From positions 92,960 through 156,959 of the forward strand of contig NZ_LGDY01000013.1 in the NCBI RefSeq assembly GCF_001279525.1: a stretch of DNA of 64,000 bases, read 5' to 3'. Shown piece by piece: positions 1 to 8,028 of this stretch. How positions within the stretch are numbered: the stretch's first letter is position 1; each line of letters starts with the position of its first letter. The notes under the pieces were generated by a model, which did no database searches, was not told the DNA's origin, and worked only from the letters and a program-made list of their open reading frames with translations. The stretch comes from Nocardia sp. NRRL S-836 (GTDB taxonomy: Bacteria > Actinomycetota > Actinomycetes > Mycobacteriales > Pseudonocardiaceae). A program made the translations under genes and the position numbers.

Positions 1-84
1 GTCATCGGCAACCCGCAGGAGGAACGCACGAAGTCCTTCCTGTCCCGCGTGCTCGACCCGACGCACCAGGGGCCGGCCCAATAG
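1..84 (+). CDS. C-terminus of a polar amino-acid ABC transporter ATPase (partial)
   Basis: Only the last 27 codons are in the window, ending in TAG at 82-84. The visible tail contains PQEERTKSFLSRVL. Such a Pro-x-x-Glu-Arg-Thr-x-x-Phe-Leu tail is typical of GlnQ/GluA-type ATPases that energise glutamine, glutamate or other polar amino-acid importers at the inner face of the membrane. The nucleotide-binding motifs lie outside the window, so the family call rests on this tail alone. No permease or binding-protein gene follows; the next gene starts 57 nt later and is unrelated, so any operon runs to the left. Confidence 0.6.
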   Translation, partial: VIGNPQEERTKSFLSRVLDPTHQGPAQ

Positions 85-141
85 CGGACCGGTTCGGCGT
101 GATCGACCTCGAAACGCGGTGCGGCCAGTCACACTGGTGGG

Positions 142-2253
142 GTGGCCACGCAGAAGAGGCTCCCTGCGGCTGACGTACTGCGCGGCCTGGGGGAGAACGA
201 GAACAACTCCGGTGGTGGCGGGTGGCGGTTGCCGCGGCGCAGGCCGAGCACCCCACCCGTCATCCGCGTGGTGGACCGCGTGGTCACCGACGTGCTCGAC
301 CTGCGCGCGGTCGACGTGCCGTACGTGCTGGAGTTCGAGCGCTGCCGGTTCGAGGCGCCGCCGGACCTGCGGCAGGCGAACCTGGCGGGGATCTCGTTCA
401 CCGACTGCGAGCTGCCCGGTCTCGAAGCGCGCAACCTCAGCAGCAGCAACGACGTCTCCCTGCTCGGCTGCGCGGTCACCGGCCTGGTCGACCTGACCGA
501 CGCCGAGATCGCGGGCTCGGTGTTGTTGCGCGACAGCAGGTTCAGCGTTCCCGGCGGGTTGTGCGTGCACGCCGACCGGTTGACGCTCGCCGGTGCGCTG
601 CTCGGTTTCGGCATCCACACCGAGGGGGAGATCCGGCTCGCGGGTGCGCGGATCGGCGGCAACATCAACCTGGTCAACGCGGTGCTGCGCAACGCCGACG
701 GTTTCACGTTGAACGGCAACGGGATGCGGGTCGGCGGCAACTTCCTCGGCACGTTCACCTCGCACGGCGTGGTGTTCCTCGCGAACGCCCGGATCAGCTC
801 GGCGCTGTCGTTGCGCGGCGCCGTGCTCTCGCGCGGCGAGGAGTTCGAGGAGACCACCGACCCGCACGCGGACCCGTCGGCGACGCTGGTCCTGGACCGC
901 GTCGACGTGTCCGGTGACGTGGAGCTCGACCGCGCCTTCACCAGCGCGGGCACGATCCGCGCGGTGAACGCGAAGATCGGTGGCACGCTCTCGCTGGCCG
1001 ACGCCGTCCTGGACGCCGTGTCGCCACCCGCCGTGGGCACCGAGCCGACGGGTTCCGGGCGCGCGTTGCACGTGGACGGCGCGGAGATCGGCGGCGACGT
1101 CGTGGGCCGGGGCGTGCGGATCACGGGCCAGCTGCGCATGGTCGACACGCACGTGCGCGGCAGCATCACCATCGAACGCGCCACTGTGGACAACCCGTTC
1201 GCGGACGCCGTGCTGGCCAACCGGACCCGCGTGGGCAGCAACTTCGTGCTGCGCGAGTCGGACATCTCCGGCGGGCTGGAGCTGCGGGCCGTGACCATCG
1301 GCGCGAACCTGGACCTGCGCGGCAGCCGGCTGACCAAGCCGGGCAAGTACCGCCACCAGCCGCGCGAGAAGCCGTCGCTGGACATCGGCGGCGCCACGAT
1401 CGGCCGCGACCTCATCTGCGCGCGCGGCGACAAGGAGTTCGTCGCACACGGCGGCGTGCGGTGCCGGCGTGCGGTGATCGGCCGCATGGCGAACTTCAAC
1501 GGCGGCGTGCTCGGCTACAAGCTCGACAGCCACGCGTTGAACGCCATGGGCATGCACGTCCAGGAGCTGATGCTCAACGTCGTGTCGCCGCCCAAGGGCC
1601 TGGTGACGCTGCGGCAGGCGCGGTGCACGTCGCTGGACGACAACGAGACCTTCTGGAACGCCACCGGGTTCATCGACCTCGACGACTTCCGCTACGACTC
1701 GCTGGCCAGGCCGATCGACCTGCGCGACGACGCCCAGGTCCAGCAACGGCTGCGCTGGCTGCGGCACGCGATGCGGCGCAGCTACCACCCGCGGCCCTAC
1801 GACCACTTCGCCGAGATGCTGACCGCGGCCGGCAACGAGGAGCACGCCTCGACCGTGCTGATCGAGAAGCAACGCCTGCGGTACCGCGCGGTCGCCGAGG
1901 GCATGCGGTTCTTCGGGCCGCTGGTGCTGTTGTGGAGCTTCCTGCAACGCTCGATGGTCGGCTACGGCTACCGCCCGGCGCGCGCGTTGGGGTGGCTGAT
2001 CGCGGCGTGGGCGATCGGCAGCATCTGGTTCCAGTACAAGGGCCCGCTGGTGCCGATCAACGCCGACGACCACCTGCCGTGGAACGCGTGGCTCTACACG
2101 ATCGACCTGGTCGTGCCCATCGTGGACTTCGGCAACAAGAACCGCTGGCAGACGCCGGGCACGTCGATGTGGATCGCGTCCGGCCTGATCGTGACCGGCT
2201 GGCTGCTGGCGACGACCGTCGCCGCCGGTCTCACCCGGATGTTGAAGCGCTGA
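142..2253 (+). CDS. Large beta-helix-like protein with C-terminal membrane segments
   Basis: 703 residues from a GTG start. Residues 1-45 are Gly/Arg-rich and probably disordered. Roughly residues 50-470 carry many irregular repeats built around Ile/Val-Gly-Gly/Ala-x-Leu/Ile-x-Leu (for example IGGNINLVNA, IGGTLSLADA, IGANLDLRGS), as expected of a pentapeptide- or bactofilin-like right-handed helix. The C-terminus has hydrophobic stretches near 591-605, 612-630 and 677-698, so the protein is probably anchored in the membrane with the repeat domain in the cytoplasm. Similar actinobacterial proteins are often annotated 'oxidoreductase', but I see no nucleotide- or cofactor-binding motif that supports an enzyme. 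Function unknown. Confidence 0.8.
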   Translation: MATQKRLPAADVLRGLGENENNSGGGGWRLPRRRPSTPPVIRVVDRVVTDVLDLRAVDVPYVLEFERCRFEAPPDLRQANLAGISFTDCELPGLEARNLSSSNDVSLLGCAVTGLVDLTDAEIAGSVLLRDSRFSVPGGLCVHADRLTLAGALLGFGIHTEGEIRLAGARIGGNINLVNAVLRNADGFTLNGNGMRVGGNFLGTFTSHGVVFLANARISSALSLRGAVLSRGEEFEETTDPHADPSATLVLDRVDVSGDVELDRAFTSAGTIRAVNAKIGGTLSLADAVLDAVSPPAVGTEPTGSGRALHVDGAEIGGDVVGRGVRITGQLRMVDTHVRGSITIERATVDNPFADAVLANRTRVGSNFVLRESDISGGLELRAVTIGANLDLRGSRLTKPGKYRHQPREKPSLDIGGATIGRDLICARGDKEFVAHGGVRCRRAVIGRMANFNGGVLGYKLDSHALNAMGMHVQELMLNVVSPPKGLVTLRQARCTSLDDNETFWNATGFIDLDDFRYDSLARPIDLRDDAQVQQRLRWLRHAMRRSYHPRPYDHFAEMLTAAGNEEHASTVLIEKQRLRYRAVAEGMRFFGPLVLLWSFLQRSMVGYGYRPARALGWLIAAWAIGSIWFQYKGPLVPINADDHLPWNAWLYTIDLVVPIVDFGNKNRWQTPGTSMWIASGLIVTGWLLATTVAAGLTRMLKR

Positions 2254-2314
2254 CCGCGCGAACTCCACCATCGGGGTATTTCGTCGACTGCCCAACAGTG
2301 GTGCGATCGTCTGC

Positions 2315-4516
2315 GTGATCGCCGCCGAGTCGACCGAGCTCTTCGTCGGGCCTCGGACCGCGCTGCTCCAGGTGGTGCGCGTGACCGCGCCGGAGCACAT
2401 GGGGCCGGTGCACGCCCACGTCACCGGTCCGGGCCTGCACTCGGCACGGCACGGCGGTTCGCTGCCGCACGGCCCGTTCGGGTTCGAGGTCGGTGTCGAC
2501 GTCTCCGGGCACCCACCCGGCTCGGTGGTGCCCGCGGTGGCCGTCGTGCGCTCCGCCGAAGGCGAGTCCACCTGCCCGTTCTCGCTGGTCGTGGCGTCGC
2601 CGGGGTGGACGGTGCACCTGGTCGGCCACGTGGCGGCGGACGCGCCGTTCGACGTGCTGCGGGCGCACCTGGACCTGGCGCTGACCGATCCGGTCTACCG
2701 CTTCGCGGTGACGTCGGTGGAGCTGCTGCAGCCGTACTGGGACACGTTCCCGCAGCACCGGTCGTTGCTGCTGCGGCTGATCGAGGAGGGCCGCGTCGAG
2801 GTCGTCGGCGCACCGTCCAATGTGGTCGGTGTCGCGCCGCTGCTGCCGTCGTTGCCGCCCGGCGTCGAACTGCTGGCGTCGTCGCTGGCCGAGGCGGAGC
2901 GGTCGGTCCACGCGTCGTTCCTGTCGCTGCGCAGGCCGGTCGGCGCGCCGCACGTGATGGTGCCCGTGGGCTCGCCGCGGGCGTGGCCGAACCCGTGGAC
3001 GACCGCGATCCACCACGACTGGAACGCGCGCTACACGTGGCCGCGGATCGTGTGCGCGTTGCCGCGCGACTACTACGTGCGCGGCTCCGTTCCGCTGCCT
3101 CCGCCACCGGTCGACGAGTCCCCGGCGGCGGTGTTCGCCACGCACGCGGCCCGGTTGACCGGTGCGGCTTATCCGGCGGCCACGCTGGAGCGTGCTCGTT
3201 TCGCGCATCCCCGCGAGGCCTTCGACCTGCGTTCGGAGGTGGTGGCGCGGTCACTGGCGGCGCTGACGTCTACTGTGGACTCGTCGGTGACGGTGTGGAA
3301 CCCGTTGACCGTGCCCGTGACCGACGTCGTGACCGTGCATCTGCCGGTGGCGCGCAACGTGCACGTGTCGGACGGTTCGCCGGTGCCGACGCTGGTCGAC
3401 GGTGTGACCGTGACGTTCCTCGCGCGTGATGTGCCGGCGTGCGGCTGGCGGACGTACGCTCTCGTGGAGGACGACGCCGACCACGGCTGGAAGCCCGGCT
3501 ACGGCACCGAGATCGCATCCACGCACTTCGTGCTGTCGTGCGATCCGGTCGCTTCCCTGGTGGCGGTGGACGGTCCGGCACTGGAGCCGCCCGCGCTGGA
3601 GGGGCCGGTCAGCGTGTGGCACTGCGAGGTCGGCGAGAAGATGGTCGGGACGTCTTCTTTCGTGCTGTGGAACGAGGTCGCGCACCTCGGACCGTCACCG
3701 CTGGTCGGCGTGCTCGGCTCGCGGACACCCGCTTCCGGCTCGCTGCCCGCGGTGCCGGCGCGGCTGGCGCTGGCCGGCGAGCCGCTGGGCCCCGTGTCGC
3801 CCGCGGTGACGCCGGTGTTCGCGCGGTACTGGCTGCACGAGCCGGCACCGTTGGGCGGCCTGGCGGCGAACGTCCGCCTGGAGGCGTTGTCACCGACGCG
3901 GCTGCGGGTCGTGGTGATGTCCGACGGCCCGGCGTTCTCCGGCTCGGTGTCGCTGTCGCTGCCGGGCGGCTGGTCGGCGTCGTGGACGTCGTTGCCGGTC
4001 ACGGTGCCCGCGGGCGGTTACGTGACGGAGGAGGTGCGGTTGCTGCGGTCGTCGACGCCCGGCTGCCACCCGGTGCGGGCCGTGCTGGACGGGTCGGTGG
4101 AGGACGGGGCGGTGGAGGACGTGGTGCTGCTGACGGTGCCGGAGTGGGACTCCGCGGCCCCGGTGGCGCCGCTGTGGGGCTCCGGGGACCCGGTGGCGCC
4201 GCTGTGGATCGCGTCCGCACCTCCGGTCGTCACCGTTTCGCCCGGTACGTCCGCCCCGCTGCGCGTGGTCGTCGCGTCCGGCGCACACGGCTCACTCCCG
4301 TTGCGGGCGTGGCTCCTCTCGCCGCGCGCGACGTGGGAGCTCGCCGGACCGTTCTGCGTGGGCGGCACACTGCCCGCGCAGGGCCGGACGACGCTGGAGT
4401 TCACCGTGTCGGCACCTCCGTGGGCCGAACCGGGCTCGTGGCCGGCGGTCGTGAAGGTGGCGGCCGCCGAGCTGGTCACGACCACTCCGGTGATCCGGAT
4501 CGAGGTCGCTGGTTAG
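2315..4516 (+). CDS. Shrunken GH38 alpha-mannosidase-like protein, probably catalytically dead
   Basis: 733 residues, GTG start. The stretch from about residue 95 onward resembles the N-terminal part of actinobacterial GH38 mannosidases: DPVYRF, LLQPYWDTFP and IEEGRVEVVG. It then jumps to the family's block around WTTAIHHDWNARYTWPRI (residues ~228-245). The segments that normally carry the first metal-binding His-x-Asp, the Asp nucleophile and the later His-His-Asp are absent or unrecognisable (VGHVAADAP stands where the first motif is expected). The C-terminal half is beta-sandwich-like and ends in a NEW3-like domain. Family members with this C-terminus are usually far longer. The frame is open throughout, so it is a reduced protein rather than an obvious pseudogene. 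A ROK kinase starts 11 nt downstream, suggesting a former or altered glycan-use operon. Confidence 0.7.
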   Translation: MIAAESTELFVGPRTALLQVVRVTAPEHMGPVHAHVTGPGLHSARHGGSLPHGPFGFEVGVDVSGHPPGSVVPAVAVVRSAEGESTCPFSLVVASPGWTVHLVGHVAADAPFDVLRAHLDLALTDPVYRFAVTSVELLQPYWDTFPQHRSLLLRLIEEGRVEVVGAPSNVVGVAPLLPSLPPGVELLASSLAEAERSVHASFLSLRRPVGAPHVMVPVGSPRAWPNPWTTAIHHDWNARYTWPRIVCALPRDYYVRGSVPLPPPPVDESPAAVFATHAARLTGAAYPAATLERARFAHPREAFDLRSEVVARSLAALTSTVDSSVTVWNPLTVPVTDVVTVHLPVARNVHVSDGSPVPTLVDGVTVTFLARDVPACGWRTYALVEDDADHGWKPGYGTEIASTHFVLSCDPVASLVAVDGPALEPPALEGPVSVWHCEVGEKMVGTSSFVLWNEVAHLGPSPLVGVLGSRTPASGSLPAVPARLALAGEPLGPVSPAVTPVFARYWLHEPAPLGGLAANVRLEALSPTRLRVVVMSDGPAFSGSVSLSLPGGWSASWTSLPVTVPAGGYVTEEVRLLRSSTPGCHPVRAVLDGSVEDGAVEDVVLLTVPEWDSAAPVAPLWGSGDPVAPLWIASAPPVVTVSPGTSAPLRVVVASGAHGSLPLRAWLLSPRATWELAGPFCVGGTLPAQGRTTLEFTVSAPPWAEPGSWPAVVKVAAAELVTTTPVIRIEVAG

Positions 4517-4519
4517 GAT
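4514..4519 (+). promoter_or_regulatory. Candidate -10 box (TAGGAT) for the ROK kinase
   Basis: TAGGAT lies 8 nt before the ATG at 4528 and overlaps the stop codon of the upstream gene. This spacing is typical of leaderless actinobacterial promoters and recurs before several other genes in the window. Confidence 0.4.
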
Positions 4520-4527
4520 CGGTCATC

Positions 4528-5553
4528 ATGACTGATCTGGTGCTGGCACTGGACTTCGGCGGCACCAAGATCGCCGCCGCCCTGGTCGACCCGTCCGGTT
4601 CCGTGGTGCGGACCGCGCGCGTTCCCACGCCCACCTCGGACCCGTGGCCCGCGGTGGAGTCGCTGATCCGGTCGGTGGTCGCCGACGCGCCGGTCGTGGG
4701 CGCTGCGGTTCCGGGCGCTGCGGTTTCAGGCGGGACGGTCGCCGACGCCGCGGGCGCCGCGGCTGCGGGCACCGCGGTTCCAGGCGCTGCCGTCACGGAT
4801 GCCGCGGTTGCGGGCGCGACGGTCGTGGGCGTCGGAATCGCCTCAGCCGGCCCGGTCGACGCGGTCCGCGGCACCGTGTCGCCGATCAACGTGCCGTCGT
4901 GGCAGGCGTTCCCGCTGCGCGACTCGGTGGCCGCCCTGTTCCCCGGCGTGCCGGTGGAACTGGCCGGCGACGGCGTCTGCATGGCACTCGGCGAACACCA
5001 CCGCGGCGCCGGCCGCGGCAGCCGCTTCATGGTCGGCCTGGTCGTCTCGACCGGCGTCGGCGGCGGCCTGGTCCTCGACGGCCGCCCCTTCGGCGGCCGG
5101 ACAGGGAACGCCGGCCACATCGGCCACATCGTGGTCGAACCCGATGGCGAGCCGTGCAGCTGCGGCGGCCGCGGCTGCGTGGAAACGGTGGCCGGCGGCC
5201 CGCGAATGGTGGCCTGGGCCCGCCACAAGGGCTGGCAGGCCCCGCCCGACGCCGACGCGGCCGTGCTGGCGGCATCCGCGCTGGCCGGCGACGAGATCCC
5301 CCTCGCCGCCTTCGAACGCGCCGGTCAGGCGGTCGGAATGGCGATCGCCGGGGCTGCCGCGGTGTGCGACCTGGAGGCCGCGGTGATCGGCGGCGGGGTG
5401 GCGCAGGCCGGTGAGCTGCTGTTCGAGCCGGTGCGGCGGGCTTTGAAGGTGCATGCCGGGTTGTCGTACCTGGACGGGCTCGAGGTGCGGGCGGCGGAAC
5501 TGGGCGGACAGGCCGGGCTCGTGGGGGCCGCGGCGTTGGTGAGGATGGGCTGA
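4528..5553 (+). CDS. ROK-family sugar kinase (glucokinase-like)
   Basis: 341 residues. The ATP-binding motif LDFGGTKIA is at residues 8-16, and a GVGGGLVLDG loop follows in the middle. The ROK zinc-binding signature appears as AGHIGHIVVEPDGEPCSCGG followed by RGCVE. The protein should phosphorylate a hexose or amino-sugar in the cytoplasm; there is no DNA-binding extension, so it is a kinase rather than a ROK repressor. Residues ~54-101 are an Ala/Val/Gly-rich insert made of degenerate repeats of gcggttcc(g/a)ggcgctgc, placed just before VVGVGIASAGPVD; this is not part of the usual fold. The 3' end is duplicated downstream (5569-5830). It follows the GH38-like gene by 11 nt. Confidence 0.88.
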   Translation: MTDLVLALDFGGTKIAAALVDPSGSVVRTARVPTPTSDPWPAVESLIRSVVADAPVVGAAVPGAAVSGGTVADAAGAAAAGTAVPGAAVTDAAVAGATVVGVGIASAGPVDAVRGTVSPINVPSWQAFPLRDSVAALFPGVPVELAGDGVCMALGEHHRGAGRGSRFMVGLVVSTGVGGGLVLDGRPFGGRTGNAGHIGHIVVEPDGEPCSCGGRGCVETVAGGPRMVAWARHKGWQAPPDADAAVLAASALAGDEIPLAAFERAGQAVGMAIAGAAAVCDLEAAVIGGGVAQAGELLFEPVRRALKVHAGLSYLDGLEVRAAELGGQAGLVGAAALVRMG

Positions 5554-5830
5554 GGGGTTGGGCAGGCCGGGCTCGAGGTGCGGGCGGCGGAGCTCGGTGG
5601 ACAGGCCGGGCTCGTGGGCGCGGCGGCGTTGGTGCGGACGGGCTGAGGGGCTGGGCAGCCGGGCTCGAGGTGCGGGCGGCGGAACTGGGCGGCCAGGCCG
5701 GGCTCAAGGTGCGGCGGAGCTGGGCGGCCAGGCCGGGCTCGAGGCGCGGCGGAGCTGGGTGGGCAGGCCGGGCTGGTGGGCGCGGCGGCGTTGGTGCAGG
5801 CGGGCTGAGGGGCTGGGCAGCGCGGCTCGA
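5476..5830 (+). repeat. Tandem decaying copies of the ROK gene 3' end
   Basis: The block starting GGGCTCGAGGTGCGGGCGGC in the ROK gene (5476) recurs at 5569 and 5661, periods of 93 and 92 bp, each copy running through the TGA and the following GGGG-TGGGCAG. Inside the third copy a shorter ~35-bp piece (GGGCTCxAGGxGCGGCGGAG) is repeated twice more before the copy resumes. Copies 2 and 3 still read partly as LEVRAAELGGQAGLVGAAAL. They have no start codon or ribosome-binding site of their own. Confidence 0.9.
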
Positions 5831-6087
5831 TGACAATCCCCGGCCGAGCGCATCCACCCGTCTCAAACGGACCCAACCGTCTCAAACGGACCCAGGAACC
5901 CACGGACCGAAAGCACCGTCCAGTTCCGGGCTGAACCATCCACACGCTCCCCTCCGCGCGTTTCCATATCTGCGGGCGCCGGTGACCCCGAGGTCCTGAC
6001 ACCTAAGAGACGACGGCAGGCGCAAACCCGGACAACGTTCACCCGATCGGGTGGCGAGATCGACCGGTGAACAACAAAAAAACCGGC
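5554..6087. other. Non-coding stretch downstream of the ROK kinase and pxpA
   Basis: The first half consists of the 3'-end duplications described separately. At 5858-5875 and 5877-5894 an 18-bp sequence CCGTCTCAAACGGACCCA occurs twice with a 19-bp period; each copy holds a small CCGT/ACGG inverted repeat. An A-run at about 6077-6083 (a T-run on the minus strand) follows the pxpA stop and may serve as its terminator. No convincing gene is seen. Confidence 0.6.
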
Positions 6088-6867
6088 TCACCCCGCATGA
6101 CGTGCGTGCCGCAGCGGCGACTCCACGCGCGTGACCTCCACACCCGCCGCCTCCAACGCCGTGCGGACCGCGCGGGCGATCGACGTGGCGCCGGGGGTGT
6201 CGCCGTGCACGCAGATCGAGTCGGCCTGGAGGCGGACCGGGTGGCCGGTGATGGAGCGGACCCAGCCCTCGGTGGCCAGCTGGACGCAGCGGGCGGCGAT
6301 CTCGGTGGGGTTGCGGAGGACCGCGCCGGGTTCGGTGCGGGGGACGAGGGTGCCGGCGGAGGTGTAGGCGCGGTCGGCGAAGGCCTCGTGCCAGGTGCGG
6401 AGGCCGGCTACCGAGGCGCGTTTCAGCCAGACCGCGCCGGGTGGGCCGAGGACGGCGAGGGAAGGGTCGAAGAGGCGAACCGCGTCGACCACGGCGTCGG
6501 CTTGGGGCTCGTGGCGGATCAGCGTGTTGTAGAGGGCGCCGTGGGGTTTGACGTAGGAGACGCGGGTGCCTGCCGTGCGGGCGAAGGTCGAGAGCATGGC
6601 CAGTTGGGCCAGGACCTCGTTGGTCAGGGTGTCGGGGGCGACGTCGATGAAGCGGCGGCCGAAGCCGGGGAGGTCGCGGTAGCCGATGTGGGCGCCCACC
6701 GCCACGTCGGCTTCGGCGGCGAGGGCGCACGTCCTGCGCATCGTGTCGGGATCGCCGGCGTGGTGGCCGCAGGCGATGTTGGCGCTGGTCACCAGCGTCA
6801 GGAGGGTGGCGTCGTCGCCGAGGGTCCAGTGGCCGAAGCCCTCGCCGAGGTCTGCGTTCAGGTCCAT
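6088..6867 (-). CDS. pxpA: 5-oxoprolinase subunit A (LamB/YcsF family)
   Basis: 259 residues, starting MDLNADLGEGFG, the hallmark N-terminus of the family, followed by SANIACGHHAGDP, VGAHIGYRDLPGFGRR, YVKPHGALYN and CVHGDTPGA. PxpA acts with PxpB and PxpC to hydrolyse 5-oxoproline to glutamate with ATP. The usual pxpBC partners are not adjacent, so they must lie elsewhere or the role differs. It is divergent from a GntR-family regulator, with an 88-bp A/T-richer spacer holding repeated GAACGAT(T/C)CT(A/G)C sites, so control by that regulator is likely. Confidence 0.92.
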   Translation of the reverse strand: MDLNADLGEGFGHWTLGDDATLLTLVTSANIACGHHAGDPDTMRRTCALAAEADVAVGAHIGYRDLPGFGRRFIDVAPDTLTNEVLAQLAMLSTFARTAGTRVSYVKPHGALYNTLIRHEPQADAVVDAVRLFDPSLAVLGPPGAVWLKRASVAGLRTWHEAFADRAYTSAGTLVPRTEPGAVLRNPTEIAARCVQLATEGWVRSITGHPVRLQADSICVHGDTPGATSIARAVRTALEAAGVEVTRVESPLRHARHAG

Positions 6868-6907
6868 GGCCGACTCCTACAACGCTCGACGAGATTGTGG
6901 GATTGTT

Positions 6908-6943
6908 GAACGATTCTACGATACTGCAATCGAACGATCCTGC
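6908..6943. promoter_or_regulatory. Direct-repeat operator candidate between pxpA and gntR
   Basis: GAACGATTCTAC (6908-6919) and GAACGATCCTGC (6932-6943) are 24 bp apart, about two helical turns, in the only A/T-rich part of the divergent promoter region. They probably bind the adjacent GntR/FCD regulator and control both directions. Confidence 0.45.
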
Positions 6944-6955
6944 AAATAGACTGGC

Positions 6956-7651
6956 GTGGTGACCGAGACGTGGGTGTCGACGCTGGCGCAGGGCAAGAGC
7001 GGCCTGGAGCGGGCGAGCACCGCGCAGAAGGTCGCCGACATGCTGCGGGAGCGGGTGCTCGACGGGGAGCTGGCGCCGGGGTTGCGGCTCAGCGAAGAGG
7101 CGATCGGCGGGGCGCTCGGGGTCAGCCGCAACACGTTGCGGGAGGCGTTCCGGCTGCTCACGCGGGATCGGATCCTGGTGCACGAGCACAGCCGCGGGGT
7201 GTTCGTGCGGACGCCGACGGGCGATGACGTGCGGGATCTCTACGCGGCGCGCAGGGTGATCGAGTGCGGTGCGCTGCAACGGTGGCCGGACGTCGACGAG
7301 GTGCGGCGGGACGCGGTGCGGACGCCCATCGAGGAGGCGGTCGCGTTCGGGGCGCGGAAGGACTGGACGCGGGTCGGCACGGCGAACGTGCGGTTCCACC
7401 GGGGGATCGTGGGGCTGGCGGGCAGTCACCGGTTGAGCGAGGAGTCCGACCGGCTGTTCGCGGAGCTCATGCTGGCGTTCCGGGTGGTCAGCGACCCGAA
7501 GCGGCTGCACATGGCGTACCTGCCGCTGAACCGGGAGATCGTCGGGCTGCTCAACGCGGACGACGTGGACCGGGCGATCGGCAGGCTGCGGGAGTACTTC
7601 GACCTCGCGGAGGCCGACCTCGTCGAGCAGCTCGGCGAAGCGGGGCGCTGA
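6956..7651 (+). CDS. GntR-family (FCD/FadR-type) transcriptional regulator
   Basis: 231 residues. The N-terminal winged helix-turn-helix reads VADMLRERVLDGELAPGLRL and LGVSRNTLREAFRLL (residues ~25-66). The rest is an all-helical FCD ligand domain with the expected metal-site histidine in VRFHRGIVG. It is divergent from pxpA and upstream of a symporter pair, so it probably senses a small carboxylate or amino-acid derivative such as 5-oxoproline; the ligand is inferred from context only. Two consecutive GTG codons (6956 and 6959) are possible starts. Confidence 0.88.
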   Translation: MVTETWVSTLAQGKSGLERASTAQKVADMLRERVLDGELAPGLRLSEEAIGGALGVSRNTLREAFRLLTRDRILVHEHSRGVFVRTPTGDDVRDLYAARRVIECGALQRWPDVDEVRRDAVRTPIEEAVAFGARKDWTRVGTANVRFHRGIVGLAGSHRLSEESDRLFAELMLAFRVVSDPKRLHMAYLPLNREIVGLLNADDVDRAIGRLREYFDLAEADLVEQLGEAGR

Positions 7652-7761
7652 CCGCCCAAAGAAAGTGTTAAGCGGAGTGCAACGATTCCGATCAGCGTGC
7701 TGACGAGCCGTGTCGTCCGGCCTAACATCCGCGCAACACCGCGTACACGGAGGGCCGCCCC

Positions 7762-8028
7762 ATGCCGTCGGAACCCAGGACCGGCTTGCGCTGGAGCAAC
7801 TGGAACCTGTTGCTGATAGTCCCGCTGCTGATGCTCATCACGCCCTGGTTCAACTCGGACGAGCCCCGCGTCTTCGGGCTCCCGTTCTTCTACTGGTACC
7901 AGTTCGCGTTCGTGCCGCTCGGCGTCCTCGCCGTCGGCCTGGTCTACGTGAAGACCAAGGACAAGCCGGTCGTCACCGGTAAGCCGGACCGGCTGGGCGT
8001 CGACGACCTGGACGAGGGAGCGAACTGA
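7762..8028 (+). CDS. DUF3311 small membrane protein, symporter partner
   Basis: 88 residues with two hydrophobic segments (about 13-27 and 44-64) and charged ends. DUF3311 proteins are regularly encoded directly before sodium:solute symporters, and here the TGA at 8026-8028 overlaps the ATG of the symporter gene (TGATG), which implies translational coupling. Probably an accessory or assembly subunit of the transporter in the cytoplasmic membrane. A ribosome-binding site (GGAGGG) precedes the ATG. Confidence 0.82.
   Translation: MPSEPRTGLRWSNWNLLLIVPLLMLITPWFNSDEPRVFGLPFFYWYQFAFVPLGVLAVGLVYVKTKDKPVVTGKPDRLGVDDLDEGAN

Noticed and set aside
129..1499. Long open frame on the minus strand opposite the beta-helix membrane protein
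   Set aside because: Product is Arg/Ser/Pro-rich with no recognisable domain; it is the antisense shadow typical of high-G+C coding DNA.
3439..4527. Upstream in-frame extension of the ROK kinase through the GH38-like gene
   Set aside because: Arg/Gly-rich without a domain; the kinase motif LDFGGTK begins right after the ATG at 4528, which has its own -10 box.
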